DNA of 64,000 nt from an uncultured Hellea sp. GTDB taxonomy: Bacteria; Pseudomonadota; Alphaproteobacteria; Caulobacterales; Maricaulaceae. The stretch is taken from positions 210,413-274,412 of the forward strand of contig CALLMD010000001.1 in NCBI GenBank assembly GCA_938007935.1. The letters are read 5' to 3'. This document shows, in pieces, positions 35,357 through 44,127 of the stretch (within the stretch, counting starts at the first letter, position 1; the number at the start of each line of letters is the position of its first letter). Below the pieces are notes generated by a model that was not told where the DNA came from, searched no databases, and was given only the letters and a program-made list of their open reading frames with translations. Both the position numbers and the translations under genes were made by a program.

Positions 35357-35572
35357 TTAGAACCAAGTCGTGCGGATATTGGTGCCCGACGCGACTGCTA
35401 GCCTGCGAGAGCGGCGGCGACGTTTAAATGGTGTTGTAGCAAAGCTTGCTTTAACCATTTGGCTCGGTACATGTTTAGTCTTCACAGTCTTAACTTTAGC
35501 CTCAGTGTTAAAACGGCTAAGCAGGCCATCAAGTTTCTGTGGAAGTATTTGACTTTGTCTGACGCGAAACAT
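35357..35572 (-). CDS. Basic 71-aa microprotein
   Basis: Not recognised. From the ATG at 35572, with AAAGGAGAT just upstream, it runs 71 residues. An in-frame start 24 bases earlier has no ribosome site. It is strongly basic, with a cluster FKRRRRSRRLA at about residues 49-59 and few acidic residues, suggesting binding to nucleic acid, ribosome or membrane. First gene of the unit that includes the 156-aa gene and nhaA; divergent from the OxyR-like gene. Confidence 0.6.
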   Translation of the reverse strand: MFRVRQSQILPQKLDGLLSRFNTEAKVKTVKTKHVPSQMVKASFATTPFKRRRRSRRLAVASGTNIRTTWF

Positions 35573-35628
35573 TTTTATCTCCTTTGTTAACGCCATTTGT
35601 ATTTAGGAAACTTCTTGTCATAGTTAAA

Positions 35629-35665
35629 ATATAAATATACTATTCTTATCATAGAATAAATTTAT
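35629..35665. promoter_or_regulatory. OxyR-type operator between divergent genes
   Basis: The pattern ATAT-N7-CTAT-N7-ATAG-N7-TTAT matches the OxyR tetranucleotide series ATAG-N7-CTAT-N7-ATAG-N7-CTAT at 14 of 16 bases with all three spacers exact. The centre, CTAT-TCTTATC-ATAG, is perfect and lies within the palindrome 35641-35658. It sits 12 bp before the OxyR-like ATG and about 57 bp from the divergent small gene, so one tetramer could control both promoters. Confidence 0.6.
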
Positions 35666-35676
35666 ATATAAGTTTT

Positions 35677-36582
35677 ATGAAACCAAGTTTACGTCAACTT
35701 CAATATTTAATTGCCATTGCTGAAACAGGCACCATGAGTGAAGCTGCAAAGCGTACTTTCGTCAGTCAACCTAGCCTCTCTATTCAGCTCAAAGACATGG
35801 AAGATCAGCTTGGCGCATCACTTGTCGAACGCGGACGAAAAGGTGCAATCTTGACGCCACTTGGCATGGAAGTTGTTGCTCGTGCTCGAATTATTTTAAG
35901 ACAAATTGAAGATCTGCGGTCCCTATCTCGTGAGGCATCTGGAACATTAGCAGGCCGAGTGCGTCTAGGTGTCTTGCCAACCGTTGGTCCTTATTTACTA
36001 CCCCAAGCGACCCGTAAACTCCATAAAGATTATCCCGAATTACGGCTAACAGTACGCGAGGAGCGTACAGTGGATTTAGAAGCACATTTATCTGATGGGC
36101 GGTTTGATATGATTATTTCAACTCCCGAAGATCATCCTGGAACACGTTCTCATGCAATTGTTAAAGAAAACATTTATATTTGTGTGGCGCCAGATGACGT
36201 ATTGGCAGAAGAAAGAAAACCGATAAATATATCCGAACTTAAAGACCGTGAATTTTTGACATTGGGCTATGGTCATAAATTTGCAACAGTAGTCAATAAC
36301 TTAGCGGGAATAGCAGGCGCGACCACATCCGGAACTTATGAAGGCACGTCCCTTGATGCCATTCGGCAAATGGCCTCTATGGGTGAAACGATTGCCGTAC
36401 TCCCAAGCCTATACGCTATATCTGAAGCTAAACGCGACCCTCAACTTATTGTACGCCAAATCATTCATCCCCTCGCCCAAAGGCAAATTTCTTTGATATG
36501 GCGAGATACATCACCTATGGGAGCAAAATATAATAAAATAGGTGATGTATTTGAGGACATTGCTCAGGATATCATGTCTTAA
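35677..36582 (+). CDS. OxyR-like LysR regulator without the redox cysteines
   Basis: A 301-residue LysR-type regulator whose closest visible pattern is OxyR: GRVRLGVLPTVGPYLLPQATRKLHKDYPEL matches the OxyR effector domain, in two parts, as do DMIISTPEDHPG and GTSLDAIRQMASMGETIAVLPSL. At the OxyR Cys199 position it reads LGYGHKFATVV (Cys replaced by Lys) and no Cys is near the Cys208 position; the only Cys is at about residue 169. It therefore cannot use the classical peroxide disulfide switch. It is divergent from the microprotein-nhaA unit, which is its likely target. Confidence 0.88.
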   Translation: MKPSLRQLQYLIAIAETGTMSEAAKRTFVSQPSLSIQLKDMEDQLGASLVERGRKGAILTPLGMEVVARARIILRQIEDLRSLSREASGTLAGRVRLGVLPTVGPYLLPQATRKLHKDYPELRLTVREERTVDLEAHLSDGRFDMIISTPEDHPGTRSHAIVKENIYICVAPDDVLAEERKPINISELKDREFLTLGYGHKFATVVNNLAGIAGATTSGTYEGTSLDAIRQMASMGETIAVLPSLYAISEAKRDPQLIVRQIIHPLAQRQISLIWRDTSPMGAKYNKIGDVFEDIAQDIMS

Positions 36583-36630
36583 ACGAGTCGAAGTTACCAA
36601 TATGGCATCAAAAATAAAAAATAACACCAT

Positions 36631-36646
36631 CGTGACATAGGTCACA
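36631..36646 (+). promoter_or_regulatory. CRP/FNR-type palindrome
   Basis: CGTGACATAGGTCACA contains perfect GTGAC/GTCAC arms; read on the minus strand it is TGTGA-CCTATG-TCACG, 9 of 10 bases of the CRP consensus TGTGA-N6-TCACA. It lies about 36 bp upstream of the CtrA box and 154 bp before the beta-barrel gene. Confidence 0.45.
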
Positions 36647-36681
36647 GTGGCGTCTTTGCATTTACGCTATCTTAAGACGTG

Positions 36682-36697
36682 TTAAACTAAAATTAAC
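36682..36697 (+). promoter_or_regulatory. CtrA box upstream of the outer-membrane protein gene
   Basis: TTAA-ACTAAAA-TTAAC is a perfect CtrA consensus (TTAA-N7-TTAAC). A further TTAA at 36672-36675 lies 6 bp before it, adding a second half-site. Located 103 bp before the GTG start at 36800. Confidence 0.6.
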
Positions 36698-36799
36698 GTA
36701 ATTTATGTCTTTCGCTGGGACAATGGATAGATTTTATGGTAAGATTAAGTCAACGTTCAGTCGTGTGGGGCTGGTCGAACGGGAGTATAATAATAAAAA

Positions 36800-37525
36800 G
36801 TGTTTAAATACAAACACATAACACGCCAGAGAGAGGCTCAGAAGCAGATTGCTAAAGTCGTAGCGATTGGCTCGGCTATGGCCATATTGCTGTCTTCACC
36901 CGCCACCGCGCAAGATAAAACGACCCCTACAGACGGTTTAAACCTCAATATTCCTACAAATGGCGTCGGATATGAAGGCTTAACTCTAGATATTGGCACA
37001 CAAATTGAGCTACCTCCAGAAAGTATAGGATCAACATTATTCAAGCTTGATTTGACCAATACAGATTGCCTCACAGGCGGTGAAAATTGTCTACGCAGAG
37101 AAGAGACATTAAATCTCGGCTATCAAAAGGCCTTTACAAGCGTAAGTACGAAAGGTCTGGATCTCTCACTCACCCCCAGAGCTGCATTGCGCTTTAATGA
37201 TGAAAGCTCAAGCGCCGTGGTCGGCGCTGTCGTTGAAATCGGAGAAGATCTGCGCAAGGGCTCCAACCTTGAAAATAACACGTGGTATTTCTTTGCGGGG
37301 GCTGACGCCGAAGCGTTATCTTACTCGCCCAGTTCCATTGGCCGCTTAACAAGTGGTCAATTCCACCTTCAAGACCGTATCATTGTCGGCGACGCGCAAG
37401 CTGGTCTTGGCTATCGAATTGGTAATGCGGATTTGTCTCTCTCTTACCTACGCCGTGAAGCAACGGCTGAAGATTATAGCTTTAACGAAGACGCAGCGGC
37501 GCTCTCCTTTACCTGGAAACGCTAA
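36800..37525 (+). CDS. Probable outer-membrane beta-barrel protein
   Basis: A 241-residue exported protein. A signal sequence (about 18-38, ending SPATAQ) follows a basic N-terminal stretch; the rest alternates polar and apolar residues in strand-like repeats and ends LSFTWKR, near the aromatic ending typical of outer-membrane barrels. Two cysteines (TDCLTGGENCLR) probably form a small disulfide loop. Length would suit an 8- to 10-stranded barrel, comparable to LpxR or OmpW-size proteins, but no family is claimed. The start is GTG with GGGAG about 14 bases upstream. CtrA and CRP-like sites precede it. Confidence 0.6.
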   Translation: MFKYKHITRQREAQKQIAKVVAIGSAMAILLSSPATAQDKTTPTDGLNLNIPTNGVGYEGLTLDIGTQIELPPESIGSTLFKLDLTNTDCLTGGENCLRREETLNLGYQKAFTSVSTKGLDLSLTPRAALRFNDESSSAVVGAVVEIGEDLRKGSNLENNTWYFFAGADAEALSYSPSSIGRLTSGQFHLQDRIIVGDAQAGLGYRIGNADLSLSYLRREATAEDYSFNEDAAALSFTWKR

Positions 37526-37549
37526 CTTACTTTCCAGTCCAAACTAAGC

Positions 37550-38458
37550 CTAGCCTCTTGAGCAACCTTTGGACTCTGGATCGGTTTTCTTTGCCGTCCA
37601 ATTTAGAGCATTCACTAAAATCAGCCTCGCCTCAGCCCCCGCATAAGTATCATGCTGGTGACCCATGGCGGTATAGACACTCCTTGCCTGATTATCCCCA
37701 TGACAACGTGCCCAAATAATCGGGTGATCTGCTGGCTTTGGCCCCATGCGTAAATCCGAGCGATCACCATACACAGTATTCACAGGGCTATAGCTACTCT
37801 CGTCCAAACCCGCGAGGAGAATAAAATTATCATTTGGCGGAGCTTCGAAAGTGTACCATTCATCAACCGCTTTAAACTCTACGGGCACACCCGCCATCAC
37901 AGGATGGGAGGGCTGTAAGACGTTTACGCTTGCCTCTTGAAATTGTGGAGCCATAGGATGGCTGACAAAGCTCGCGCCCAAAATTTCATTATGATAAAAC
38001 GCCCAATCCTGATGCGAATTATCCCCAGCCCCGTGAATCAAGACTATACCGCCGCCTTTACCCAGCCACCGTGAAAAGGCGGCTTCTTGCGCGACCGTTA
38101 AAGCATCCCCTGTCATATTATTAAAAACGATGACATCGAAACGCGCTAAGTCTTTATCATTAAAGACGCCGCTATGTTCCGTGGTAAAAAATCCATATCC
38201 CATATCGCTCGCTGCCTCTATGACGGCGAGGTCCGCGGCGGCTATGCCGCCATCATGTCGCCAATCACGTGTTTCGGAAAAAACGAGCATTGCTGGAGAT
38301 GACATATGGCTAAATGAGCGTGCATTTGTTGTAGCAACTTCACCCCCGATGTTGTCAGAAAGCAGAGCATCTTGTCCGCTCTCATTAGTTGCTTGCGGTT
38401 TGCAAGCGCTAAATAAGATAAAAATTAAAACAATTAGGAAGCGAAGATATCTCATCAT
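37550..38458 (-). CDS. ThuA-like domain lipoprotein
   Basis: A 302-residue lipoprotein (FSAC, Cys19) with a ThuA-like glutamine-amidotransferase-fold domain from about residue 54. Visible family features are LVFSETRDWRHDGGIAAA, FDVIVFNNMTGD, GKGGGIVLIHGAGD and the C-terminal VYTAMGHQHDTYA. ThuA proteins act in sugar (trehalose, sucrose) catabolism or as unknown hydrolases; the lipid anchor places it in the cell envelope. It stands alone, divergent from the NhaC-like gene across 91 bp. Confidence 0.82.
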   Translation of the reverse strand: MMRYLRFLIVLIFILFSACKPQATNESGQDALLSDNIGGEVATTNARSFSHMSSPAMLVFSETRDWRHDGGIAAADLAVIEAASDMGYGFFTTEHSGVFNDKDLARFDVIVFNNMTGDALTVAQEAAFSRWLGKGGGIVLIHGAGDNSHQDWAFYHNEILGASFVSHPMAPQFQEASVNVLQPSHPVMAGVPVEFKAVDEWYTFEAPPNDNFILLAGLDESSYSPVNTVYGDRSDLRMGPKPADHPIIWARCHGDNQARSVYTAMGHQHDTYAGAEARLILVNALNWTAKKTDPESKGCSRG

Positions 38459-38549
38459 GAGAAAGAATATCGGCTTTTATCATTAAGGCAAGAGTAGATA
38501 AGATAACTCAAAGCTTTCTCTTTTGGCTTACGCCGTTTAACACAGCCCT

Positions 38550-40016
38550 ATGGAAACTTACGGATTACTCTCGCTCCTGCCCCCGCTTATTGCCATTGGT
38601 CTGGCCCTGTGGACACGGCAGGTCTTTCTCTCGCTTTTAATCGGGATATGGATTGGCTTTGTTATTTTAGCAGGCGGCAATCCGGTGAGCGGAACATTTC
38701 AAACCCTTGATGGCCTCGTCTCTGTTTTTGAAAGCGCGGGGAATACGCGCATTATTATCTTCACCCTAATCGTGGGCGCTTTAATCGCGCTCATTCAGCG
38801 CTCCGGCGGCGTGCAGGGCTTTATCAACCGTATCTTAGGCTGGCTTGAAAAATCAGCCGAGAAAGCGGGGAGCCGCGGCCAAAGAAAGCGCGTGGAGCTT
38901 ATGGCGCTGTTCACGGGCTTGGTGCTTTTTATTGAAAGTAATATTTCCATTCTAACCGTGGGAACGCTTTACCGTCCCGTCTTTGATAAGCTTAAAATTC
39001 CGCGCGAGAAACTGGCCTATATTGCCGATAGTTCCTCAGCGCCTTCTTGTATCCTGCTACCCTTTAATGCCTGGGGTGCCTTTATCACGGGTCTACTCAT
39101 GGCGCAGGGACTGGATAATGCCTTTGGCGAACTTTTGAAGGCGACGCTGTTTAATGTCTATCCCATGCTGGTGATAGGCACACTTATTTTTGTTATCGTC
39201 TCAGGACGCGATATAGGCGAAATGAAAACAGCCGAAAGCCGCGCCCGCGACACAGGCGCGCTGCTGCGCACGGGCGCTGTGCCGATGATGAGCGAAGAAG
39301 CCTCCGATGTCCCGATGAAAGAGGGCATCACCCCGCGCGCGCGTAATATGATTATTCCCATCGCCGCCATGGTGTTCCTCATGCCGACATTTTTAATTAT
39401 GACAGGCTGGGCAGAGGGCGAAGGCAGCGCCTTTAAAGCCCTGCAATCAGGCTCTGGGTCAAAATCGGTTCTCTATGCGACAAGCTTTGCCTGCGCGCTG
39501 GCCATCATCATGTATAAGCTGACTGGCAAGCTTGGCATCAGAGAGAGCTTTGATTTATCCCTTAAAGGCATGTCCGCCATGGTGCCGCTCGCCATTTTAA
39601 TGGTGCTCGCCTTTGCGATTGGGAGTTTATGCAAAGAGCTGGGCACAGGGCTTTATGTCGCCGAGACGGCCAAGGATTTCATCAGCCCCGCCCTCGTGCC
39701 CGCGCTCATTTTTCTAGTCGCCTGTTTTGTCGCTTTTTCAACGGGAACAAGTTGGGGGACTTTCGCCATTATGATTGCGATTGCGGTACCCCTTGCCCAA
39801 GGCATGGAGACCAATGTCAGCCTCGCCATCGCAGCGGCGCTTGGCGGCGGCGTCTTTGGCGATCACTGCTCGCCGACATCGGACACATCAATTATTACCT
39901 CTATGGCCACAGCCAATGATCACATCGATCATATCCGCACGCAGCTGCCCTATGCTTTGATATGCGGCGGGCTGACGACATTATTATATCTCATTCTCGG
40001 AGTTATGGGTGTTTAG
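38550..40016 (+). CDS. NhaC-family Na+/H+ antiporter
   Basis: A 488-residue polytopic protein with about 12 membrane spans of the NhaC/ion-transporter superfamily. Seen: IPREKLAYIADSSSAPSCIL, the pore motif FSTGTSWGTFAIM, and GGGVFGDHCSPTSDTSI. Such carriers exchange sodium or organic anions (malate/lactate, as in MleN) for protons; the substrate is not resolved. Its last 8 bases overlap the GTG of the avidin-family gene, so the two are translationally coupled. Confidence 0.88.
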   Translation: METYGLLSLLPPLIAIGLALWTRQVFLSLLIGIWIGFVILAGGNPVSGTFQTLDGLVSVFESAGNTRIIIFTLIVGALIALIQRSGGVQGFINRILGWLEKSAEKAGSRGQRKRVELMALFTGLVLFIESNISILTVGTLYRPVFDKLKIPREKLAYIADSSSAPSCILLPFNAWGAFITGLLMAQGLDNAFGELLKATLFNVYPMLVIGTLIFVIVSGRDIGEMKTAESRARDTGALLRTGAVPMMSEEASDVPMKEGITPRARNMIIPIAAMVFLMPTFLIMTGWAEGEGSAFKALQSGSGSKSVLYATSFACALAIIMYKLTGKLGIRESFDLSLKGMSAMVPLAILMVLAFAIGSLCKELGTGLYVAETAKDFISPALVPALIFLVACFVAFSTGTSWGTFAIMIAIAVPLAQGMETNVSLAIAAALGGGVFGDHCSPTSDTSIITSMATANDHIDHIRTQLPYALICGGLTTLLYLILGVMGV

Positions 40017-40431
40017 AACGCTTCTCTTATCTAGCATATTTTTCTCATCCTGCGCGCAGGCTCAAGACCGCCCAGACGCCCAAGACCTGTTTTCTGGGCA
40101 ATGGATTAATGATCGTAATTCTGCGGTTAGCTTTATGAATAATGACGGGTTACTGTCGGGCTATTATCAAACGGCTTTAGGAGAGCCTGATAAGTCTAAA
40201 AAGTTTCCACTCACCGGTTTTGCAGAAGGTGATCAAATTACCTTTACCGTGAATTTTAAAGGCTATGGCTCGCTCACAAGCTGGACAGGGCAGCTCACTG
40301 AGGATGAAAACGGGCCGTATATACGCACGCTCTGGAACCTGACCCGCGACGTCAAAGACAGGCAAGAAGATGATGATTTATGGAACTCCATCACATCCGG
40401 CGCGAGCGATTTTAGGCGGGTGAATGATTGA
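40009..40431 (+). CDS. Avidin-family protein, predicted biotin binder
   Basis: A 140-residue secreted protein with the streptavidin/avidin pattern. After a signal sequence (about 1-19) the mature part reads SGQWINDRNS, LSGYYQTALG, FTVNFKG, SLTSWTGQ, IRTLWNLT and DDLWNSITSGASDF. These align with streptavidin's biotin ligands Asn23, Ser27, Tyr43, Ser88, Thr90, Trp92, Trp108, Trp120 and Asp128; Trp79 is replaced by Phe. Eight strands fit the length. No cysteine pair like that of rhizavidin is present; Cys15 could be a weak lipobox. The GTG start overlaps the NhaC-like gene. Confidence 0.85.
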   Translation: MFRTLLLSSIFFSSCAQAQDRPDAQDLFSGQWINDRNSAVSFMNNDGLLSGYYQTALGEPDKSKKFPLTGFAEGDQITFTVNFKGYGSLTSWTGQLTEDENGPYIRTLWNLTRDVKDRQEDDDLWNSITSGASDFRRVND

Positions 40432-40446
40432 TAGTGATATGATTGG

Positions 40447-41247
40447 ATGAAAAAAAGTATGAAATTTCAAACCAGATTATATTTGCTAGTCTTTATTGTC
40501 GCAGCTTTGCTTATGGCTTGTACCAATATTTACTCAAAAAATGAGGCTAGTCAAAGTTCTAAACCTATCAAGGTCATTCATCACTCTGGCGATGTTTCTG
40601 CGGCAAGTCTTATTACCCAAGCGCAAGCCGATAATTTTACAACATCGGGCAAACCCACAAAACGGCGGGACACACCTAATGGGCCAGTGGAAATCTATGA
40701 TATTGCACAGGACGAGGACGTCGCGCGTGCGATTAGAGACCTATATGCACAAGGCCATCTAACCTTTGGTGATGTCACTCATAGTAATTCCGATAATAAT
40801 TCTGAGAACTTTTTTTCGCCAGACATAGACGTAACCCCCGCGGCTTTGCTTCTCATGAAAGCCCGTCAAATTGCTTATTATGATCTTTTTCGAACGAGCT
40901 GCAAGAAAGTTGAGCGCTCGCCTTGTGGTATAGGTAATGGTTCATTCAGGACAGTATATCACCAATATCAACCATGTACGAATTGCAATTTGGGGAATGC
41001 TCCAGACCTTAACACAGAAGAGCTCCGAGGGCATTATGCTCGGGTCGCAGAAAAAACCTTAACAGAAGACATATTGAGGAAAGGTCGTTGGCCGCATTCC
41101 GCAGGACTAGGAGACCCAGTTATTATAAATGAATGTGGGAATCCGAAACAAATTCTATTGCCATATTTTTACATTGGTGAAAAATCTGGATATTCCTTGG
41201 AAGAAACAAAGAAGATTTTGCTGCATCATGCCTGTGGTGATGAATAA
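40447..41247 (+). CDS. Unrecognised cysteine-rich lipoprotein
   Basis: Not recognised. A 266-residue lipoprotein: signal peptide with lipobox LMAC (Cys25), then a Ser/Asn/Thr-rich linker, and a C-terminal domain (about 130-266) with six cysteines (TSCKK, SPCGIG, PCTNC, NECGN, HACGD), probably three disulfides in the periplasm or outside. A C-x-x-C (PCTNC) could alternatively bind metal. It begins 15 bp after the avidin-family gene, so it may be cotranscribed with it and the antiporter. Confidence 0.55.
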   Translation: MKKSMKFQTRLYLLVFIVAALLMACTNIYSKNEASQSSKPIKVIHHSGDVSAASLITQAQADNFTTSGKPTKRRDTPNGPVEIYDIAQDEDVARAIRDLYAQGHLTFGDVTHSNSDNNSENFFSPDIDVTPAALLLMKARQIAYYDLFRTSCKKVERSPCGIGNGSFRTVYHQYQPCTNCNLGNAPDLNTEELRGHYARVAEKTLTEDILRKGRWPHSAGLGDPVIINECGNPKQILLPYFYIGEKSGYSLEETKKILLHHACGDE

Positions 41248-41367
41248 TAACATATCCGCAAGGACTCTTTTCTAATTGTGCTTCTAAATTGAATATTTGT
41301 TTGTAAGGTACGTCTCAAAGTCGTCCATAATAAAGCGTTGGCATAATAGGCTTAGAACACCTAAATT

Positions 41368-41784
41368 TCACTTCGTCAGCACATATCCCGCAATTGCGCA
41401 GAGCGGCAGCGCTAAGGCTTCTGCGGCGGAGAAGGTATATAGCGAATATTTTAGGCCGGCTTGCACCGCTGATATAAGATTGTGATTGGCTAGAAACGCA
41501 CCTTTAAAGGCACCTGCAAATGTTGGCGTGGGAATGATACATATCCCCGTCAAAAGGGCCGCGATGACACCGCCTTTGGTCCCTGAAAATTTAGGCGTTA
41601 TCACTGACCACCAGAAATACGATAGAAACACCGTGCAGATAAAAATCAAGCCGCAGATTTTCAAAATATCCGACACGACATCAGCCTGAAAATTTAGCAA
41701 ACGATAGGCGAGTATGCCGCCATAAATCGTGGCAAGGCTTGAGAGAATAAATACAAAGCGCAGGCGCTTTTTATCAGCGGTCAT
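41368..41784 (-). CDS. Unrecognised four-helix membrane protein
   Basis: Not recognised. A 138-residue protein with about four membrane spans (about residues 9-28, 40-60, 72-92 and 112-134). Short polar loops and a basic N-terminus (MTADKKRLR) suggest an inner-membrane location with the N-terminus inside. It follows dnaJ by 20 bp on the same strand and could be cotranscribed with it, but has no evident chaperone link. Confidence 0.65.
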   Translation of the reverse strand: MTADKKRLRFVFILSSLATIYGGILAYRLLNFQADVVSDILKICGLIFICTVFLSYFWWSVITPKFSGTKGGVIAALLTGICIIPTPTFAGAFKGAFLANHNLISAVQAGLKYSLYTFSAAEALALPLCAIAGYVLTK

Positions 41785-41804
41785 ATGGGCCGTTCGTAAG
41801 TTGA

Positions 41805-42968
41805 TTAATCAACCAACCCTTCCCAGAACCGTTTGGCGCGGCCAAAAAAATTCGCGCTTTCTGGACTGCTTTCATCGCCTGAGACCTCGGCAAATTCTTC
41901 AAGGAGTTCACGTTGGCGTTTACTGAGTTTAGACGGCGTTTCGACGCCCAGCTCTACATACATATCCCCGCGCTGTGATGAGCGCAGCACAGACATGCCT
42001 TTACCGCGCAGGCGTAATCTTTTGCCTGACTGGCTACCATCTGGGATTTTGATTTTCGAGCGTCCGCCATCAATTGTCGGAATTTCAATTTCGCCGCCTA
42101 GCGCCGCAACCGTCATGGGGACAGGGGCGAGGCAAAATAAATTAGCCCCATCACGTTCAAATAGATCATGCGGTTTCACGGAGACAAACACATAGAGATC
42201 ACCGCGCTGTCCAGCCCCGTTTGAACCGCGCCGCGGAGCGGCATCGCCTTGGCCTGAAAGCCGAATACGCGTGCCATCTTCCACGCCCGCCGGAATAGAG
42301 ACATCAAGTTCTGTTTGAACGCGCGCCTGACCTTGGCCGTCACATTGGGTGCAGGGATTGGAGACATATTCACCTTGGCCGCCGCAAGTCGAGCAGGCGC
42401 GTTCCATCGTAAAAAAGCCTTGCTGGGTGCGTACACGGCCCGCGCCGCCGCAAGTGCTGCAAGTTTCGACAGAGGCCCCCGGTTCAGCCCCTATGCCCTC
42501 ACAGCGATCACAATCTTCGGCAATCGGAACCTTGATATCAATATCTTTACCCGCATAGGCTTCTTCAAGGCTGATTTCCATTTCATAGCGTAAGTCAGAA
42601 CCGCGCTGAACTTGCTGTCCGCGTCGTCCGCTACCGCCGCCAAACATATCTGCAAAGCCGCCCCCCGCTGCGCCGCCGCCAAATATTTGCGAGAAAATAT
42701 CGCCAAAATCCTGAAAGCCTGCGCCGCCGCCCATACCGCCCTGTTCAAAGGCGCTATGACCCATTCGGTCATAGGCGGCCCGTTTTTGGTCATCGGATAA
42801 AATCCCATAAGCTTCGTTGAGCTCTTTAAAGCGCGCTTCCGCGCCCGCATCATCGGGATGGCGGTCGGGATGACATTCCATCGCTTTCTTACGAAACGCC
42901 GATTTCATCGTTTTTGCGTCAGCGCCTTTATCGACGCCAAGAACTTCATAATAATCACGCTTAGCCAC
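41805..42968 (-). CDS. dnaJ: Chaperone DnaJ
   Basis: A 387-residue class A J-protein. The J-domain (about 1-70) has HPDRHPDD, followed by a Gly/Phe-rich linker ([19 protein letters not shown]), a zinc region with four CxxCxGxG-type repeats ([32 protein letters not shown]) and the C-terminal substrate-binding domains. It delivers clients to DnaK and stimulates its ATPase. It overlaps the upstream glycosyltransferase by 8 bases, which unusually separates it from dnaK. Confidence 0.97.
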   Translation of the reverse strand: MAKRDYYEVLGVDKGADAKTMKSAFRKKAMECHPDRHPDDAGAEARFKELNEAYGILSDDQKRAAYDRMGHSAFEQGGMGGGAGFQDFGDIFSQIFGGGAAGGGFADMFGGGSGRRGQQVQRGSDLRYEMEISLEEAYAGKDIDIKVPIAEDCDRCEGIGAEPGASVETCSTCGGAGRVRTQQGFFTMERACSTCGGQGEYVSNPCTQCDGQGQARVQTELDVSIPAGVEDGTRIRLSGQGDAAPRRGSNGAGQRGDLYVFVSVKPHDLFERDGANLFCLAPVPMTVAALGGEIEIPTIDGGRSKIKIPDGSQSGKRLRLRGKGMSVLRSSQRGDMYVELGVETPSKLSKRQRELLEEFAEVSGDESSPESANFFGRAKRFWEGLVD

Positions 42969-44106
42969 GGTGTGTCCCTTTATCCTCTTTTGCCAGATTT
43001 AAAATCTGGCCAATCTGTTTATCCCATAGCAATTCGCGCGCATGGCTCTGGGCTGCCTCTCCCATTTGGTGTGCCAAGGCGGGTTCGTCAATAAGCTGCC
43101 TAACAGCATTTGTGACCTCGTCTTGAACCACGCCATTGACCACAAGACCCGTCTGGCCGTGCTTAACGGCATCAGGCGCGCCGCCTTCGCAGCCCGCAAT
43201 ACTGGGCAAGCCATGCAATCCAGCCTCGATATAGGTAATACCAAAGCCTTCACATTGATCGCCCACACGCCGGCCTGCTTGCATGTAAATATCGGCGCTT
43301 TCAAATAAAGCGCTCTTACGCCCGCCTTCAACGCGGCCCGCAAAGAGTAGATGGTTTTCAAGACCATGTTTTGCGCTTAAGGCTTTGAGCCGCGCTTCAT
43401 CAGGCCCAGTTCCCGCAATGATCAATTTAGCGCCGTGATTATTCGCGCGTAGCTCTTTCAGGGCCTCAATCGCGGCGTCCATGCCTTTCCAGTCAATCAA
43501 GCGCGCAAGACATAAAAGACGTTTATCAGTCTCTTTAGTCCCAATCTTGGCCCAAAGGGACTGCGCGTAATCTTTATCCTCTTGCGAGGCGGGTGTTGGG
43601 GTAGTCACAGGATTGGGACGCACATGTAATTCGGGCCCGTTTTGTTGGGGCCTAAAGACCTCAACCCGTTTTGCGGTTGGATGGGAGACCGCAATGAGAT
43701 GATCAATACGGCGCAAAGCTTTGGCTATACGATCTTTCTTTTTTACCCCTTGCGCCCCTAATGGGTATTCATTGCCATGGGCATAGGCCAGAACGGGCAC
43801 TTTTATCGCGTTCGATAAAAGCTCGGCGCTTTTCCAGCTATCACATATTATTTGGCTGACATTATGTGTTTGGCACATTGTCTTTATCGCCTGCGCTTTC
43901 TTGCGGCGGCGTAATGGCTTTAGACCTGCAAACCTTTGAACATCATAGGCAGCATTAGAGGCTTTACCATATTCCCGCGCGTCAGATTTTCCATCTGCCA
44001 AAACCAAGACCTTCTCAAGGCGTGCCGCCGCTTGAGCGAGGCCCACCATCAAGGTCTGAATACCACCAGAACTTGGCGGAAAGGCTTGCGTTGAAATTAA
44101 GATCAT
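42961..44106 (-). CDS. Glycosyltransferase, GT4 family, between dnaK and dnaJ
   Basis: A 381-residue GT-B glycosyltransferase. N-terminal [20 protein letters not shown] and C-terminal [20 protein letters not shown] (E-x7-E) identify GT4. A Cys-Gln type disordered part is absent and no membrane span is seen. It lies 72 bp after dnaK, past a terminator-like hairpin, and its stop overlaps dnaJ, so dnaJ translation is probably coupled to it. Substrate unknown; possibly exopolysaccharide or lipid glycosylation. Confidence 0.85.
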   Translation of the reverse strand: MILISTQAFPPSSGGIQTLMVGLAQAAARLEKVLVLADGKSDAREYGKASNAAYDVQRFAGLKPLRRRKKAQAIKTMCQTHNVSQIICDSWKSAELLSNAIKVPVLAYAHGNEYPLGAQGVKKKDRIAKALRRIDHLIAVSHPTAKRVEVFRPQQNGPELHVRPNPVTTPTPASQEDKDYAQSLWAKIGTKETDKRLLCLARLIDWKGMDAAIEALKELRANNHGAKLIIAGTGPDEARLKALSAKHGLENHLLFAGRVEGGRKSALFESADIYMQAGRRVGDQCEGFGITYIEAGLHGLPSIAGCEGGAPDAVKHGQTGLVVNGVVQDEVTNAVRQLIDEPALAHQMGEAAQSHARELLWDKQIGQILNLAKEDKGTHRG

Positions 44107-44127
44107 AATGAAGGCATCAAATGAAAA

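Noticed and set aside
36736..36808. 23-codon ORF before the beta-barrel gene
   Set aside because: No ribosome site and overlaps the likely leader; no distinguishing features.
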